A stretch of 40,938 nt of DNA, from positions 1-40,938 of IMG/VR virus record IMGVR_UViG_3300010354_000200, one strand, 5' to 3'. The notes under the pieces are model-generated. The model did no database searches, was not told where the DNA came from, and saw nothing but the letters and a program-made list of their open reading frames with translations. Within the stretch, counting starts at the first letter, position 1. Each line of letters opens with the position of its first letter. A program made the translations under genes and the position numbers. Positions 16,733 to 24,276 of this stretch are shown piece after piece. The stretch comes from a virus.

Positions 16733-16754
16733 AATGGCCCGTAAGGGCCATTTT
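16731..16754. terminator. Bidirectional intrinsic terminator between convergent genes
   Basis: AAAATGGCCC (16731-16740) and GGGCCATTTT (16745-16754) form a ten-pair stem with a GTAA loop. T-rich sequence lies on the 3' side of each strand. It lies at the end of the nuclease gene and abuts the stop codon of the opposing methyltransferase gene. Confidence 0.9.
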
Positions 16755-17485
16755 TATTTCTTCTCGTAGACAAAGTATAATCTGTCCATGTCCTTCTTAA
16801 ATTCTAAAAGTTTAAGATTATATTTTTCTGCGAATTCATTTACAATTTCAAAGCTCCAAGGGAATATATCTACATAAGGACCGGTCTTATGTGGGATACC
16901 GGGATTAGCACGAAGATAAAATCTACCGCCTGTTTGTAGTAGTTCTACACAGCGACTAAAGCGTTGTTCAATATCGTCCCTACTGTTAAAGTTAATGCTA
17001 CCTAAAGCAATAACAACATCGTGACTACTGGGCTTAACTTTGTAGTCGAGAATGTCAACCATGTAGTCGGCACAGTTATTGTAAGGATCAATACCTACAA
17101 TATTTTGTATACGACCTTTAAACGGATGATATCCGCAACCAACATCCAGTACACTCTTGGGATTGAGTTTGTTAACTTCTTCGGCCAGCTGCCAACCAGT
17201 ATAATCGTACTCGCCTGTGCGCGGCTTCCAAATTTCGCCAAAGAATCGATTGATATAACGCTCGCTTAAATCATCGACAATATGCTTCAGCGTGCCTATA
17301 TAATCACAAGGCAAGTGTAGTTCTGCTTCTACAGCATCTTTGAATTTGCGATATCGGGCAGGTGTCCAGGGTAGTTTATCGACTTCGGTATTTTCGTCAA
17401 TGCTATCGAAGATTTTTTGGTACTTGGGTAAATTAAAAGCAATCTGTAAATTTTTTTTGATTAGGTTAAAAATTTTTGTATTCAT
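16754..17485 (-). CDS. Class I SAM-dependent methyltransferase
   Basis: 243 residues on the minus strand. The central part holds the Rossmann motifs: SVLDVGCGYHPFKG (motif I, SAM-binding glycine loop), NIVGIDPYN (motif II acidic residue) and HDVVIALGSINF (motif IV). Then comes LLQTGGRFYLRANPG, typical of the post-motif strand. The N-terminal 100 residues are helical and unusual, with ARYRKFKDAVEAELHLP. The target may be a small molecule, sugar, lipid or protein; there is no DNA-methyltransferase DPPY-type motif. It is a lone reversed gene next to a bidirectional terminator, like a moron. Confidence 0.85.
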   Translation of the reverse strand: MNTKIFNLIKKNLQIAFNLPKYQKIFDSIDENTEVDKLPWTPARYRKFKDAVEAELHLPCDYIGTLKHIVDDLSERYINRFFGEIWKPRTGEYDYTGWQLAEEVNKLNPKSVLDVGCGYHPFKGRIQNIVGIDPYNNCADYMVDILDYKVKPSSHDVVIALGSINFNSRDDIEQRFSRCVELLQTGGRFYLRANPGIPHKTGPYVDIFPWSFEIVNEFAEKYNLKLLEFKKDMDRLYFVYEKK

Positions 17486-17508
17486 GGTAATTTTTTTGAT
17501 TTTTCCTA

Positions 17509-17536
17509 CTAAATAACTTAGATGATATAATTATAT
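17509..17536. promoter_or_regulatory. Divergent promoter region with overlapping -10 boxes
   Basis: The 12-bp palindrome ATATAATTATAT (17525-17536) contains TATAAT on the plus strand (17526-17531) and on the minus strand (17530-17535). CTAAATA lies at 17509-17515. The region separates the minus-strand methyltransferase (start 17485) from the plus-strand binding protein (start 17561). The -35 boxes at proper spacing are weak on both sides. Confidence 0.45.
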
Positions 17537-17560
17537 ATCTGCTTTTATCATAAAATTACA

Positions 17561-18523
17561 ATGAAAAAACTACTATCCTTTATCTTTTTATTGGCCAGTA
17601 TTACCACTGCCAGTGCATTTACTCCTCCAAAACAAATAAATGTAACCGTGGGCTTTGCTCCGGGATCAGGCAACGAAGTTAGTTTTAGAGGTATCGCAGC
17701 GATTATTGAGAAGAATAATCCCAATATAAACTTTGTTATTACTAATCGTCCGGGCGCAGATGAAGTCATTGCTATGAACTTTTTTGCCCAACAACCCAAA
17801 GATGGCTCGCATCTTTATATTCCCAGCCAACAGGGTGCATTTACAATTATTGAACAATGGTATCCAGATCAGCTCAAAGTAAATCCAATGGATTTAGAAT
17901 TGATTACTACTATCGCTAAGAGCCCATTGGCCATTGTTGCTAATGTTAACAGCAAAACTAATACTCCACGCGAACTATTAGACCGAGTAAGAAATACCAA
18001 CGAAAACATCAATTTTGCTATTGGTGCCAGCGCACATCGATTGTTATTTGAATACATGATGGATCATGGCAAGGGTAACAGCAACCGAGTTCAAAGTGTG
18101 CTTTATAGAGGACCTGCTCAAGCTGTACAAGATGTAGCCGGTGGTCAAGCCGAGTTTGGTATTATGCCAGTAGCAGTTTCCTATCCTTTGTATAAGGCAG
18201 GAAAAATCAAATACATTGGCCTAGCCAGTGATTACAAAATCAGTGCTATTCCTGAAGTTCCATTGTTAAAGGAAGCCATTCCAGGCCTAACAATTTATGG
18301 TGCTTGGATGATTGCATTGCCTCCTGAAACTCCAAAAGAAATTGTCAAATACTATCAGGATTTGTTTGTAACAGCTATTCGCAGTCCTGAAGCTAAACAG
18401 TTCTTTGAACAAAATTTAATGATTGCTATTCCAGAAGAACAGAGTCCCGAAGGTGCTAAAAAATTCATCAATCATATTCGAACTGTCTGGATGCCTTACG
18501 CTAAAAAGATAAAGCCTAATTAA
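17561..18523 (+). CDS. Bug/TctC-family periplasmic solute-binding protein
   Basis: 320 residues, the usual length for the family. A signal peptide ends at ASA (residue 19). The mature part begins with PPKQINVTVGFAPGSGNEVSFRGIA, the family start (phosphate-like loop with P-G-S/G). Then NRPGADEVIAMNFFA, NPMDLELITTIA, FAIGASAHRLLFEYM, LYRGPAQAVQDVAGGQAEFGIM and YIGLASD follow the Bug/TctC pattern for strand order and ligand loops. Such proteins bind carboxylates, amino acids or nicotinamide for tripartite (TTT) or other uptake systems, and are hugely expanded in Burkholderiales. No transporter membrane genes are adjacent, so it would serve host TctA/B. It is a likely acquired metabolic gene. Confidence 0.88.
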   Translation: MKKLLSFIFLLASITTASAFTPPKQINVTVGFAPGSGNEVSFRGIAAIIEKNNPNINFVITNRPGADEVIAMNFFAQQPKDGSHLYIPSQQGAFTIIEQWYPDQLKVNPMDLELITTIAKSPLAIVANVNSKTNTPRELLDRVRNTNENINFAIGASAHRLLFEYMMDHGKGNSNRVQSVLYRGPAQAVQDVAGGQAEFGIMPVAVSYPLYKAGKIKYIGLASDYKISAIPEVPLLKEAIPGLTIYGAWMIALPPETPKEIVKYYQDLFVTAIRSPEAKQFFEQNLMIAIPEEQSPEGAKKFINHIRTVWMPYAKKIKPN

Positions 18524-18530
18524 TCACAGC

Positions 18531-19160
18531 ATGAAATATATTTTTGTAGCTGGCGCTCCAGGCAGCAAATGGAGCAGCGTAGTTAAAAACATCTACTATA
18601 GTCCCAGCATCGATAGCTCGGACTATAGAGATGAATGGACTTATTATCACGAAGCATCCGGTCGGCGAGAACTTATGCACTTAGGTGCATATTTTGATCC
18701 GGGCATGGCCTGTCCATTGCCCGAAGACCTGTCCGTGATGACCAAGCAACAATTGGAGGCCAGTTTTGATTATCCGTTTAACGCAGACTCTAAGGGAGTC
18801 AGAATTATTAAAAGCCATATTTTCTCGTATCGAGAAAACTTGGAATACCTTAGGCAACACTGGCCTGATTGTGCCGTTGTCTTGGTTTATCGCAGCGACG
18901 ACTCTTGCCTTGGTTGGTGGGTAAAATGCGGGCATTTTAATATAACATACCCGCTGTATCATGACTATTATCAAGACCTGAGGCATATGGCTGAAATTAT
19001 AAAACGCCAAAATCAAGGAATTGTTGATGCTTGGCAAATATATACAGGTACTGATGTAACTACTAATCATGATCTGGCTAGGGCATTAAATATAGAACTG
19101 CCGCCTAGTGAATACCAACAAAGCTATACGGCATCCGACATAAAGGTAAAAGTAATATGA
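18531..19160 (+). CDS. Sulfotransferase-like P-loop protein
   Basis: 209 residues without signal peptide. FVAGAPGSKWSSV near the N-terminus (residues 4-16) resembles the PAPS-binding P-loop of sulfotransferases. RIIKSHIFSYRENLEYL and AVVLVYRSDDSCLGWWVKCG correspond to the central strands and the 3'-phosphate-binding R...S motif. The protein is shorter than typical enzymes (about 250-300). It overlaps the next gene by ATGA. An APS-kinase-domain protein lies three genes downstream, which could provide PAPS. The acceptor is unknown. Alternatively it is an inactive family member or another kind of P-loop protein. Confidence 0.55.
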   Translation: MKYIFVAGAPGSKWSSVVKNIYYSPSIDSSDYRDEWTYYHEASGRRELMHLGAYFDPGMACPLPEDLSVMTKQQLEASFDYPFNADSKGVRIIKSHIFSYRENLEYLRQHWPDCAVVLVYRSDDSCLGWWVKCGHFNITYPLYHDYYQDLRHMAEIIKRQNQGIVDAWQIYTGTDVTTNHDLARALNIELPPSEYQQSYTASDIKVKVI

Positions 19161-19819
19161 AATCTAGCTGGGATCATACCCGACAATTAAGCAGCTATCA
19201 TTTTGATCCTGCGAAAAAGGATCGTTTTGAAGATGTAATAACATTACTAGGTCAACTGCCAGTAACATGGAAAGATGACCTAGATGCTATCATTGAAAAT
19301 AGTAAGCCAGCTACCTGGGAAACTCGTGGATATAAAGGTGAAGGTGTACCTCCTCCCCGCGAGGATCTGATCGCCGAAGAATATGATATCCAGCGTGTAG
19401 GTGCTGATCCTAAAATGATTATTACTAACCTAAACTGGAAGATACCCGATAGCCTTAAGGTTATTAGTGAGCAATTCGGATTAGAAGACTGCATGGAGCG
19501 TATCCATGTGCAATGGCCAGGTCAAGTTTGGAACCTTCATTTAGACAAACTACAAAAATGGTCACCTGACGATCCCAGTCGAGTGTTGCGTGTATTCATT
19601 GCGCTAACAGACTGGCAACCTGGGCAATTCTGGGAATACGGTAATTACCATTGGAATCAGTGGTGTGCTGGTGAAGTCACAACATTTGATTGGGCTAATA
19701 TACCTCACTGTACTGCTAACGCAGGACATCATCCCAGGGCGACATTTCAGCTAACCGGTGTTAGAACTGAAAAAACAGAAGAATTTCTACAACAATTACG
19801 ACAACAATTGCAACAATGA
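19157..19819 (+). CDS. Aspartyl/asparaginyl hydroxylase- or cupin-like oxygenase
   Basis: 220 residues. The C-terminal half holds a double-stranded beta-helix pattern: WNLHLDKLQKW (H-x-D iron ligands), RVLRVFIALTDWQPGQFWEYGN, WCAGEVTTFDWANIPHCTAN (distal His) and HHPRATFQLTGVRT (2-oxoglutarate-binding Arg). This is the arrangement of 2OG/Fe(II) oxygenases of the aspartyl/asparaginyl beta-hydroxylase type. It hydroxylates a protein side chain or small molecule. It lies between two sulfotransferase-like genes with ATGA overlaps at both ends. Hydroxylation that creates a site for sulfation is an attractive guess. Confidence 0.65.
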   Translation: MKSSWDHTRQLSSYHFDPAKKDRFEDVITLLGQLPVTWKDDLDAIIENSKPATWETRGYKGEGVPPPREDLIAEEYDIQRVGADPKMIITNLNWKIPDSLKVISEQFGLEDCMERIHVQWPGQVWNLHLDKLQKWSPDDPSRVLRVFIALTDWQPGQFWEYGNYHWNQWCAGEVTTFDWANIPHCTANAGHHPRATFQLTGVRTEKTEEFLQQLRQQLQQ

Positions 19820-20439
19820 AAACTATGTTGATATTGTCAGGGCCACAAGGCTCTGGCAATCACATGTGGAGTAAAATTTTCAGCCGGCATACTGATGTTT
19901 ACGGCTGGAAAGATCTTAACACAACTTATTGGATTGGCCATGATCGCGAGCCGTTCAATCAATACTGGAAAAATATTGAATCATTAAAAGATTTCAATTG
20001 GAATCAAAGTGACTATTATTTTACTAGCATTAGCGTTCCTTACATGGAAAACGGCGAACCCGCAATACCTAATATATTAGCATTTGGAAATACTGTTGAA
20101 GATTTAGGACATCGTGTTATCTATGGCATTATAGGCAGAGATAAAAACATTTTATCAATGCAGGAACGGAGACTTCGTGGCGGCGAAACTTATCACACAG
20201 CACTAAATTTTTATGACCAGCTGCCGTTAAATAAAGTATACTTTTTAAGTCACGAATTACTGTTATTGTATCAACGACAATATCTTTGTAAAATTGCAAT
20301 GGATTTAAATTTTCCCATTGATATGTCTGACAGTTTAGATTCAGTATTACAGGATAACGCCAACGAAAAATATCTAAGGCCTATTGATCATCATTGGGTC
20401 GATGATCTTGCAAAACAAACATCAAGGAAATGGAAATGA
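19816..20439 (+). CDS. Second sulfotransferase-like P-loop protein
   Basis: 207 residues. LSGPQGSGNHMWSKIF (residues 7-22) is a P-loop of the type G-x-x-x-S-G-N-H-x-x-S-K, like that of sulfotransferases. IIGRDKNILSMQERR fits the 3'-phosphate-binding segment (RD-NILS-Q). It is diverged from the 18531-19160 protein but of similar size and layout. It is coupled by ATGA both to the oxygenase before it and to the APS-kinase fusion after it. The acceptor is not apparent. A nucleotide kinase is the main alternative. Confidence 0.5.
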   Translation: MKTMLILSGPQGSGNHMWSKIFSRHTDVYGWKDLNTTYWIGHDREPFNQYWKNIESLKDFNWNQSDYYFTSISVPYMENGEPAIPNILAFGNTVEDLGHRVIYGIIGRDKNILSMQERRLRGGETYHTALNFYDQLPLNKVYFLSHELLLLYQRQYLCKIAMDLNFPIDMSDSLDSVLQDNANEKYLRPIDHHWVDDLAKQTSRKWK

Positions 20440-21287
20440 GCAAAAGAATTTTAATTATGGGATTACCCGGTGCAGGTAAAACTTACTTTGCCGAACGACT
20501 AAAAGCATGGTTAGAGCGCAACGGAAAAATGCTTCCTGAGCGTTTAGCACAATATGAAATGACGCCTAATGCCAGAGACATGCATGCTAAAGTGGATTGG
20601 TTTAATGCCGACGAAATTCGCAAGCGTTTCAATGACTGGGACTTTAGCAAAGAAGGTCGCATCCGTCAAAGTATTCGCATGTTCGAGTTTGCTGTAAAAT
20701 GCTCAGGTGATTATGTTATCTGCGACTTTGTAGCTCCGTTACCCGAAATGCGTCACAACTTCAAAGCAGACTGGACTATTTGGATTGATACCATTGACGC
20801 AGGTCGTTACGGAGACACTAACAAAGCATTCGTAGCACCTGATGTTTATGATTTCCGCATCACAGAACAAAATGCTGAGAAGTGGGTAGAGTTTGTAGGG
20901 CAGCATATTATCGAAGATCGTCGTCGTCCCGTATTCGACTGGCGCAAAGAAACAGTACAGATGCTGGGTCGTTGGCAACCATGGCATCAAGGACATCGTG
21001 CCTTATTTGATCGTGCTATTGCCAAAACAGGTCAGGTTTGCATTATGATTCGTGACTGTCAGGGTTGGAACGGCAGTAACCCGTTTGACTTTGAACAAGT
21101 TAAGAACTTTATTAAGCGTGACTTGGATCCGTTGTATCAAGGACAGTATACAATTCAACTTGTTCCTAACATCGTAAACATTACATATGGCCGCGATGTT
21201 GGCTATAAGATTGAACAAGAAGTATTTGATGATGCCACTCATGCTATTAGTGCTACAAAAATTCGCAAACAAATGGGCATAGAGTGA
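20436..21287 (+). CDS. APS-kinase-like domain fused to HxGH nucleotidyltransferase
   Basis: 283 residues from the ATG at 20436 (AAGGA seven bases upstream, ATGA overlap); the ATG six bases before it lacks spacing. Residues about 1-165 resemble adenylylsulfate kinase: P-loop GLPGAGKT (9-16), WFNADEIRKRF, EGRIRQSIRM and VICDFVAPLPEMR. Residues about 172-283 form a cytidylyltransferase-like domain with GRWQPWHQGH (HxGH) and ISATKIRKQMG (ISxTxxR). Fusions of this kind occur, as I recall, in cyanophages and pelagiphages. It might make PAPS or activate another phosphorylated compound. Neighbouring sulfotransferase-like genes favour a PAPS role. Confidence 0.8.
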   Translation: MSKRILIMGLPGAGKTYFAERLKAWLERNGKMLPERLAQYEMTPNARDMHAKVDWFNADEIRKRFNDWDFSKEGRIRQSIRMFEFAVKCSGDYVICDFVAPLPEMRHNFKADWTIWIDTIDAGRYGDTNKAFVAPDVYDFRITEQNAEKWVEFVGQHIIEDRRRPVFDWRKETVQMLGRWQPWHQGHRALFDRAIAKTGQVCIMIRDCQGWNGSNPFDFEQVKNFIKRDLDPLYQGQYTIQLVPNIVNITYGRDVGYKIEQEVFDDATHAISATKIRKQMGIE

Positions 21288-21508
21288 ACAAGTATCATGT
21301 TAGATTCAATACCAAGCATAACGGTAGTCCGTTAGTTTGGCGTGTATTTGAAAATGGCGTAGAACATCTGGCAACAGATGTTCGCATCATTGGCGAAACA
21401 TTTACTGAATGTACACAAGAATACGGCGAAACAAAGTGGAATATTGCTTGTCGGGGCCGTATGATTTGGGTCGATCAAGTTGCTGTAATTGTCACTGATA
21501 AGGATTAA
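21284..21508 (+). CDS. Small conserved-looking hypothetical protein
   Basis: 74 residues from a GTG that overlaps the previous stop (GTGA). It begins with NKYHVRFNTKHNGSPLVWRV, followed by FENGVEHLATDVRI and KWNIACRGRMIWVDQ. The pattern suggests a small beta-sheet protein. I recall similar small genes in T4-like phages but no function. Translational coupling to the APS-kinase fusion suggests it is expressed with that operon, of which it is the last gene. Confidence 0.65.
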   Translation: MNKYHVRFNTKHNGSPLVWRVFENGVEHLATDVRIIGETFTECTQEYGETKWNIACRGRMIWVDQVAVIVTDKD

Positions 21509-21521
21509 ATATAAGAACACA

Positions 21522-21604
21522 CCTTAGGACCGTTACCGTTCATCGGTAATCTAAGGCGTCAGGCGGCTGCTGCCTGTGTAATCGGATTCGCTACCCTGAT
21601 TACC
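21522..21604 (+). ncRNA. Candidate structured RNA with three hairpins and alternative pairing
   Basis: Hairpin 1: CCTTAG (21522-21527) pairs with CTAAGG (21551-21556), enclosing GTTACCG (21532-21538) paired to CGGTAAT (21544-21550), with a GACC bulge. Hairpin 2: CAGGC (21560-21564) pairs with GCCTG (21572-21576). Hairpin 3: GTAATC (21578-21583) pairs with GATTAC (21598-21603). GATTACC (21598-21604) can instead pair perfectly with GGTAATC (21545-21551) in hairpin 1, a switch-like choice. No T-tract follows, so it is no simple terminator, and it does not fold as a tRNA. The strand is assumed from neighbouring genes. No known family is recognised. Confidence 0.5.
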
Positions 21605-21621
21605 AAAGTGAGCATTTTATT

Positions 21622-21650
21622 TTGACTACTAAAAATAATAAATATTAAAT
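21622..21650 (+). promoter_or_regulatory. Sigma70-like promoter TTGACT/TTAAAT plus TAATAAATA
   Basis: TTGACT at 21622-21627 is followed after 17 bases by TTAAAT (21645-21650). A late-like TAATAAATA lies at 21636-21644. The collagen-like gene starts at 21667 with GGGAG as RBS. The promoter lies downstream of the hairpin region, so that RNA belongs to another transcript. Confidence 0.55.
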
Positions 21651-21666
21651 TAGCGGGAGAATAACA

Positions 21667-22434
21667 ATGGCAACAGCAGCAAGAGGGCCACAAGGTCCAA
21701 GAGGTGCAGCAGGCGCAACAGGACCACGAGGTGCAACTGGCCCCAGGGGTCCGATCGGGCCCGAAGGTCCAAAAGGCGATGTGGGTCCACAAGGGCCACG
21801 CGGTTTACGAGGACCAGCTGGTGGAGTTGAAAGTCTCAGTGAATTAACAGACATTGCCATCAACAGTGCAACCGAAAATCAAATATTAGTATTTGATGGC
21901 GAGTCTTGGGTTAATGATGTTGTTAAAATTCCTGCTTGGGATGTCGTTAGTACTCAAACTTTGAGCTTGAATTCTACTAGTTTTTCCTATAGCGAAGGCA
22001 ATGGTTTTTGGTGGGGAGAATGGAACGGTACTAAAATAATGTTTAAAAATCCTGATCAGGATGTAATAGATTTATTTACTGGTATGTCTGTTGGTACAGA
22101 GTTTTATATCGCCAACTTCGACACGAGTGTATTAGATCAAGATGTAACTTTTGTCAGTGCAACTGCATATCCAATTGGAACTTTGCCCAGCGGTGAAACT
22201 GACAACACTGTGCCTTATTTAGAATTAACTGTACAAGAAACTGCTCCTGCATCGGTATATGTTCATGTTGTAGAAAACAGCACAACAAGCCCAGCGCCTA
22301 CTCCAGCTCCGACACCGGCACCTTCCACTTCTTCATCCCCGGGAGTTCCAGGTCAGATGGCGTTTGACAGTCAATATCTTTATATTTGTACAGCACAAGA
22401 TACTTGGAAACGAGTATCATTATCGAGTTTTTAA
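21667..22434 (+). CDS. Collagen-like short fibre protein
   Basis: 255 residues. Residues about 6-57 are a continuous Gly-x-y tract ([16 protein letters not shown] and so on), able to form a collagen-like triple helix. A mixed beta region follows, with a [17 protein letters not shown]...DGESWVND module, then a proline-rich PTPAPTPAP linker (about 211-224). The short C-terminal segment is [20 protein letters not shown], common at phage fibre ends. It probably forms a trimeric spike or accessory adhesin. It lies far from the main fibre gene, between accessory genes, with its own promoter. Confidence 0.75.
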   Translation: MATAARGPQGPRGAAGATGPRGATGPRGPIGPEGPKGDVGPQGPRGLRGPAGGVESLSELTDIAINSATENQILVFDGESWVNDVVKIPAWDVVSTQTLSLNSTSFSYSEGNGFWWGEWNGTKIMFKNPDQDVIDLFTGMSVGTEFYIANFDTSVLDQDVTFVSATAYPIGTLPSGETDNTVPYLELTVQETAPASVYVHVVENSTTSPAPTPAPTPAPSTSSSPGVPGQMAFDSQYLYICTAQDTWKRVSLSSF

Positions 22435-22440
22435 TATAAC

Positions 22441-22989
22441 ATGAAAATTATTATACTAGTAGCCTTGCAGGAAGAATTAGATGCAAGGCTACTTAATGTT
22501 CCTGTAGTTTATACAGGCGTAGGCATATCAAATGCCGCAATGATGACATACGATGCCATTATCGAGCATAGTCCAGATCTAGTTATAAATTACGGTAGTG
22601 CTGGTAGTTTAAAAAACTATAAAGGACTACTGCCTGTAAGTCGTGTTTGCCAGCGTGATGCTGATTGTAGTCCGTTGCGTGAGCGTGGTTACATGCTAGG
22701 CGAAAATGTGTTATACTATCACAGTGGAGAAGATGGCGTTTACTGCGGATCAGGAAATAATTTCGTAACAAAGCCCGATGTTTGGACTTTAGATCACTGT
22801 GATATTGTAGATATGGAATTATGGAGCATAGCTAAAGTTTGCGAATTTCACAAGGTTCCTTGGATCAGTCGTAAATGGATCAGCGACAATGCCGACAGCG
22901 ATGCAGGCAACACCTGGGAAACATCACTAGCAGCCGGACAAGCAGAATTTCTAAAATGGTTTAATTCAGGTAAATATACTAATACTTGA
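22441..22989 (+). CDS. MTA/SAH nucleosidase-like (phosphorylase superfamily)
   Basis: 182 residues, shorter than the usual 230. The phosphorylase fold is marked by YTGVGISNAAM (residues 23-33), VINYGSAGSL, YCGSGNNFV, then DIVDMELWSIAKVCEFHKVP (the M-E that binds ribose) and RKWISDNADSDAG with the catalytic Asp. These match 5'-methylthioadenosine/S-adenosylhomocysteine nucleosidases and related purine nucleosidases. It would cleave N-glycosidic bonds of adenosine derivatives, relieving product inhibition of methyltransferases or salvaging purines. Substrate choice cannot be read from the sequence. It is the last gene before the cassette with common N-termini. Confidence 0.75.
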   Translation: MKIIILVALQEELDARLLNVPVVYTGVGISNAAMMTYDAIIEHSPDLVINYGSAGSLKNYKGLLPVSRVCQRDADCSPLRERGYMLGENVLYYHSGEDGVYCGSGNNFVTKPDVWTLDHCDIVDMELWSIAKVCEFHKVPWISRKWISDNADSDAGNTWETSLAAGQAEFLKWFNSGKYTNT

Positions 22990-22998
22990 GTTTAACCC

Positions 22999-24276
22999 AT
23001 GAAAATTCAGCAAATTACAGAAACTGTTGACGGCAAGAACCTACATTTAGAGCATCTTGACGATGAGATATGGAATCGCGGCCATCAAGGTGCTGTAGAA
23101 GCTATACAATATCTAGAAGGTGCCGCAGGCCTATTGCTAGGCAGCAGCGATCAACGCTATTTTGCCACTAAAAAATGGGATGGTAGTCCAGCATTACTAG
23201 TCGGTGAAGATCCCGAAACTGGCGAATTTGTCATGGGTGACAAAGGCATCTTTAGTACTACTAAAGAAAATAGAATTTACAAAGCCAGTGATGTTGATCG
23301 TGTAAAGCCAGATAAAAAAGTCGGCGGCGAAACTGTTGATCGCAGCGGCCTTCGCAACAAGTTAAAGATGGCCTTCAACTATCTTAAAGACTTAAACTAT
23401 AACGGCAAAATATTACAAGGCGACTTGCTTTGGACACAGGGCGATGGCACCAGTGGTTTTCAAATGATCGATGGCGAAAACTACTGGACATTTACTCCTA
23501 ACTTATTAACCTATGCTGTTCCTGCTGACACTCCATTAGCACAGCGTATGAGCCGAAGTAAAGTGGGTATTGTATTTCATACTACATACGAAGGCGGCCC
23601 GACTATACAAGACATGGAAGCCAGATTTGGTGCAGACATAAGTGATATAGGATCTAGTCCCTATGTTTATGTTCGTGATGCTGCTATTAAAGATGTCAGC
23701 GGTAGCGTAACTCTAACACGCAGAGAAAGCCTGATGTTAGAAGTTGCTATTGTTGAATTGTATAGTTACTTAGAAGGCATTGGCGAAGAGACATTTGCTT
23801 GGTTAGATAGCAGCATTGCTGGACACAGCATCCGCGACCTAATTAAGATTGACATCAACAAAATGGTTCGTGCTGGTGCTATGGATCAACCAGAATTGTA
23901 TGTCAAGCAATTCATGACTAGACTTGCTGATCGTTTAGAAGCTGACATTGCTAAACTAAAGACACAGGCAGGACAAGAGCGTAAGCGTGCCGCACAAGAA
24001 GAAGCATTAAAGTATATTCAACAGCATGCCGAAAACATTGAAAATGTTTATTTGTTGTTTATCGGCATTCAGCGTGTCAAAGATGTACTACAGCGTCATT
24101 ATGCTGCTATTCGACAGATTGGCACATTTATTGCTAGACCCGACGGTAGTTTTGATGTTAAACCAGAAGAAGGTGTAGTCATTGTTGACCATTTAGGTAA
24201 AGGCGGCAAAGAGGCTGTTAAGATTGTAGATAGACTAGACTTTAGTCGTGAAAACTTTGCAAAGGCTAGACAATGA
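22999..24276 (+). CDS. Ligase-like nucleotidyltransferase with CTS-like N-terminus
   Basis: 425 residues. KKWDGSPALLVG (near 58-64) is the K-x-D-G motif I of the ATP-dependent DNA/RNA ligase and capping-enzyme superfamily; the lysine would carry AMP. GDKGIFS, ILQGDLLWTQGD and VGIVFHTTYEGG could be motifs of the central sheet. EEGVVIVDHLG (about 390-400) and EAVKIVDR (about 405-412) fit motifs IV and V. A large helical insertion of roughly 150 residues (about 240-380) separates them, unlike standard ligases. The start MKIQQITE|T has an I-x-E site like the T4 capsid-targeting peptide. Its product could be an RNA ligase carried in the virion. Confidence 0.65.
   Translation: MKIQQITETVDGKNLHLEHLDDEIWNRGHQGAVEAIQYLEGAAGLLLGSSDQRYFATKKWDGSPALLVGEDPETGEFVMGDKGIFSTTKENRIYKASDVDRVKPDKKVGGETVDRSGLRNKLKMAFNYLKDLNYNGKILQGDLLWTQGDGTSGFQMIDGENYWTFTPNLLTYAVPADTPLAQRMSRSKVGIVFHTTYEGGPTIQDMEARFGADISDIGSSPYVYVRDAAIKDVSGSVTLTRRESLMLEVAIVELYSYLEGIGEETFAWLDSSIAGHSIRDLIKIDINKMVRAGAMDQPELYVKQFMTRLADRLEADIAKLKTQAGQERKRAAQEEALKYIQQHAENIENVYLLFIGIQRVKDVLQRHYAAIRQIGTFIARPDGSFDVKPEEGVVIVDHLGKGGKEAVKIVDRLDFSRENFAKARQ

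Noticed and set aside
20436-21287. Full ATP sulfurylase-APS kinase (PAPS synthetase)
   Set aside because: The second domain has generic HxGH and ISxTxxR motifs and not the usual sulfurylase R-N-P-x-H signature, so only a nucleotidyltransferase is claimed.
21522-21604. A tRNA gene
   Set aside because: No seven-pair acceptor stem and no GGTTCRA-type T loop; the hairpins are sequential rather than a cloverleaf.
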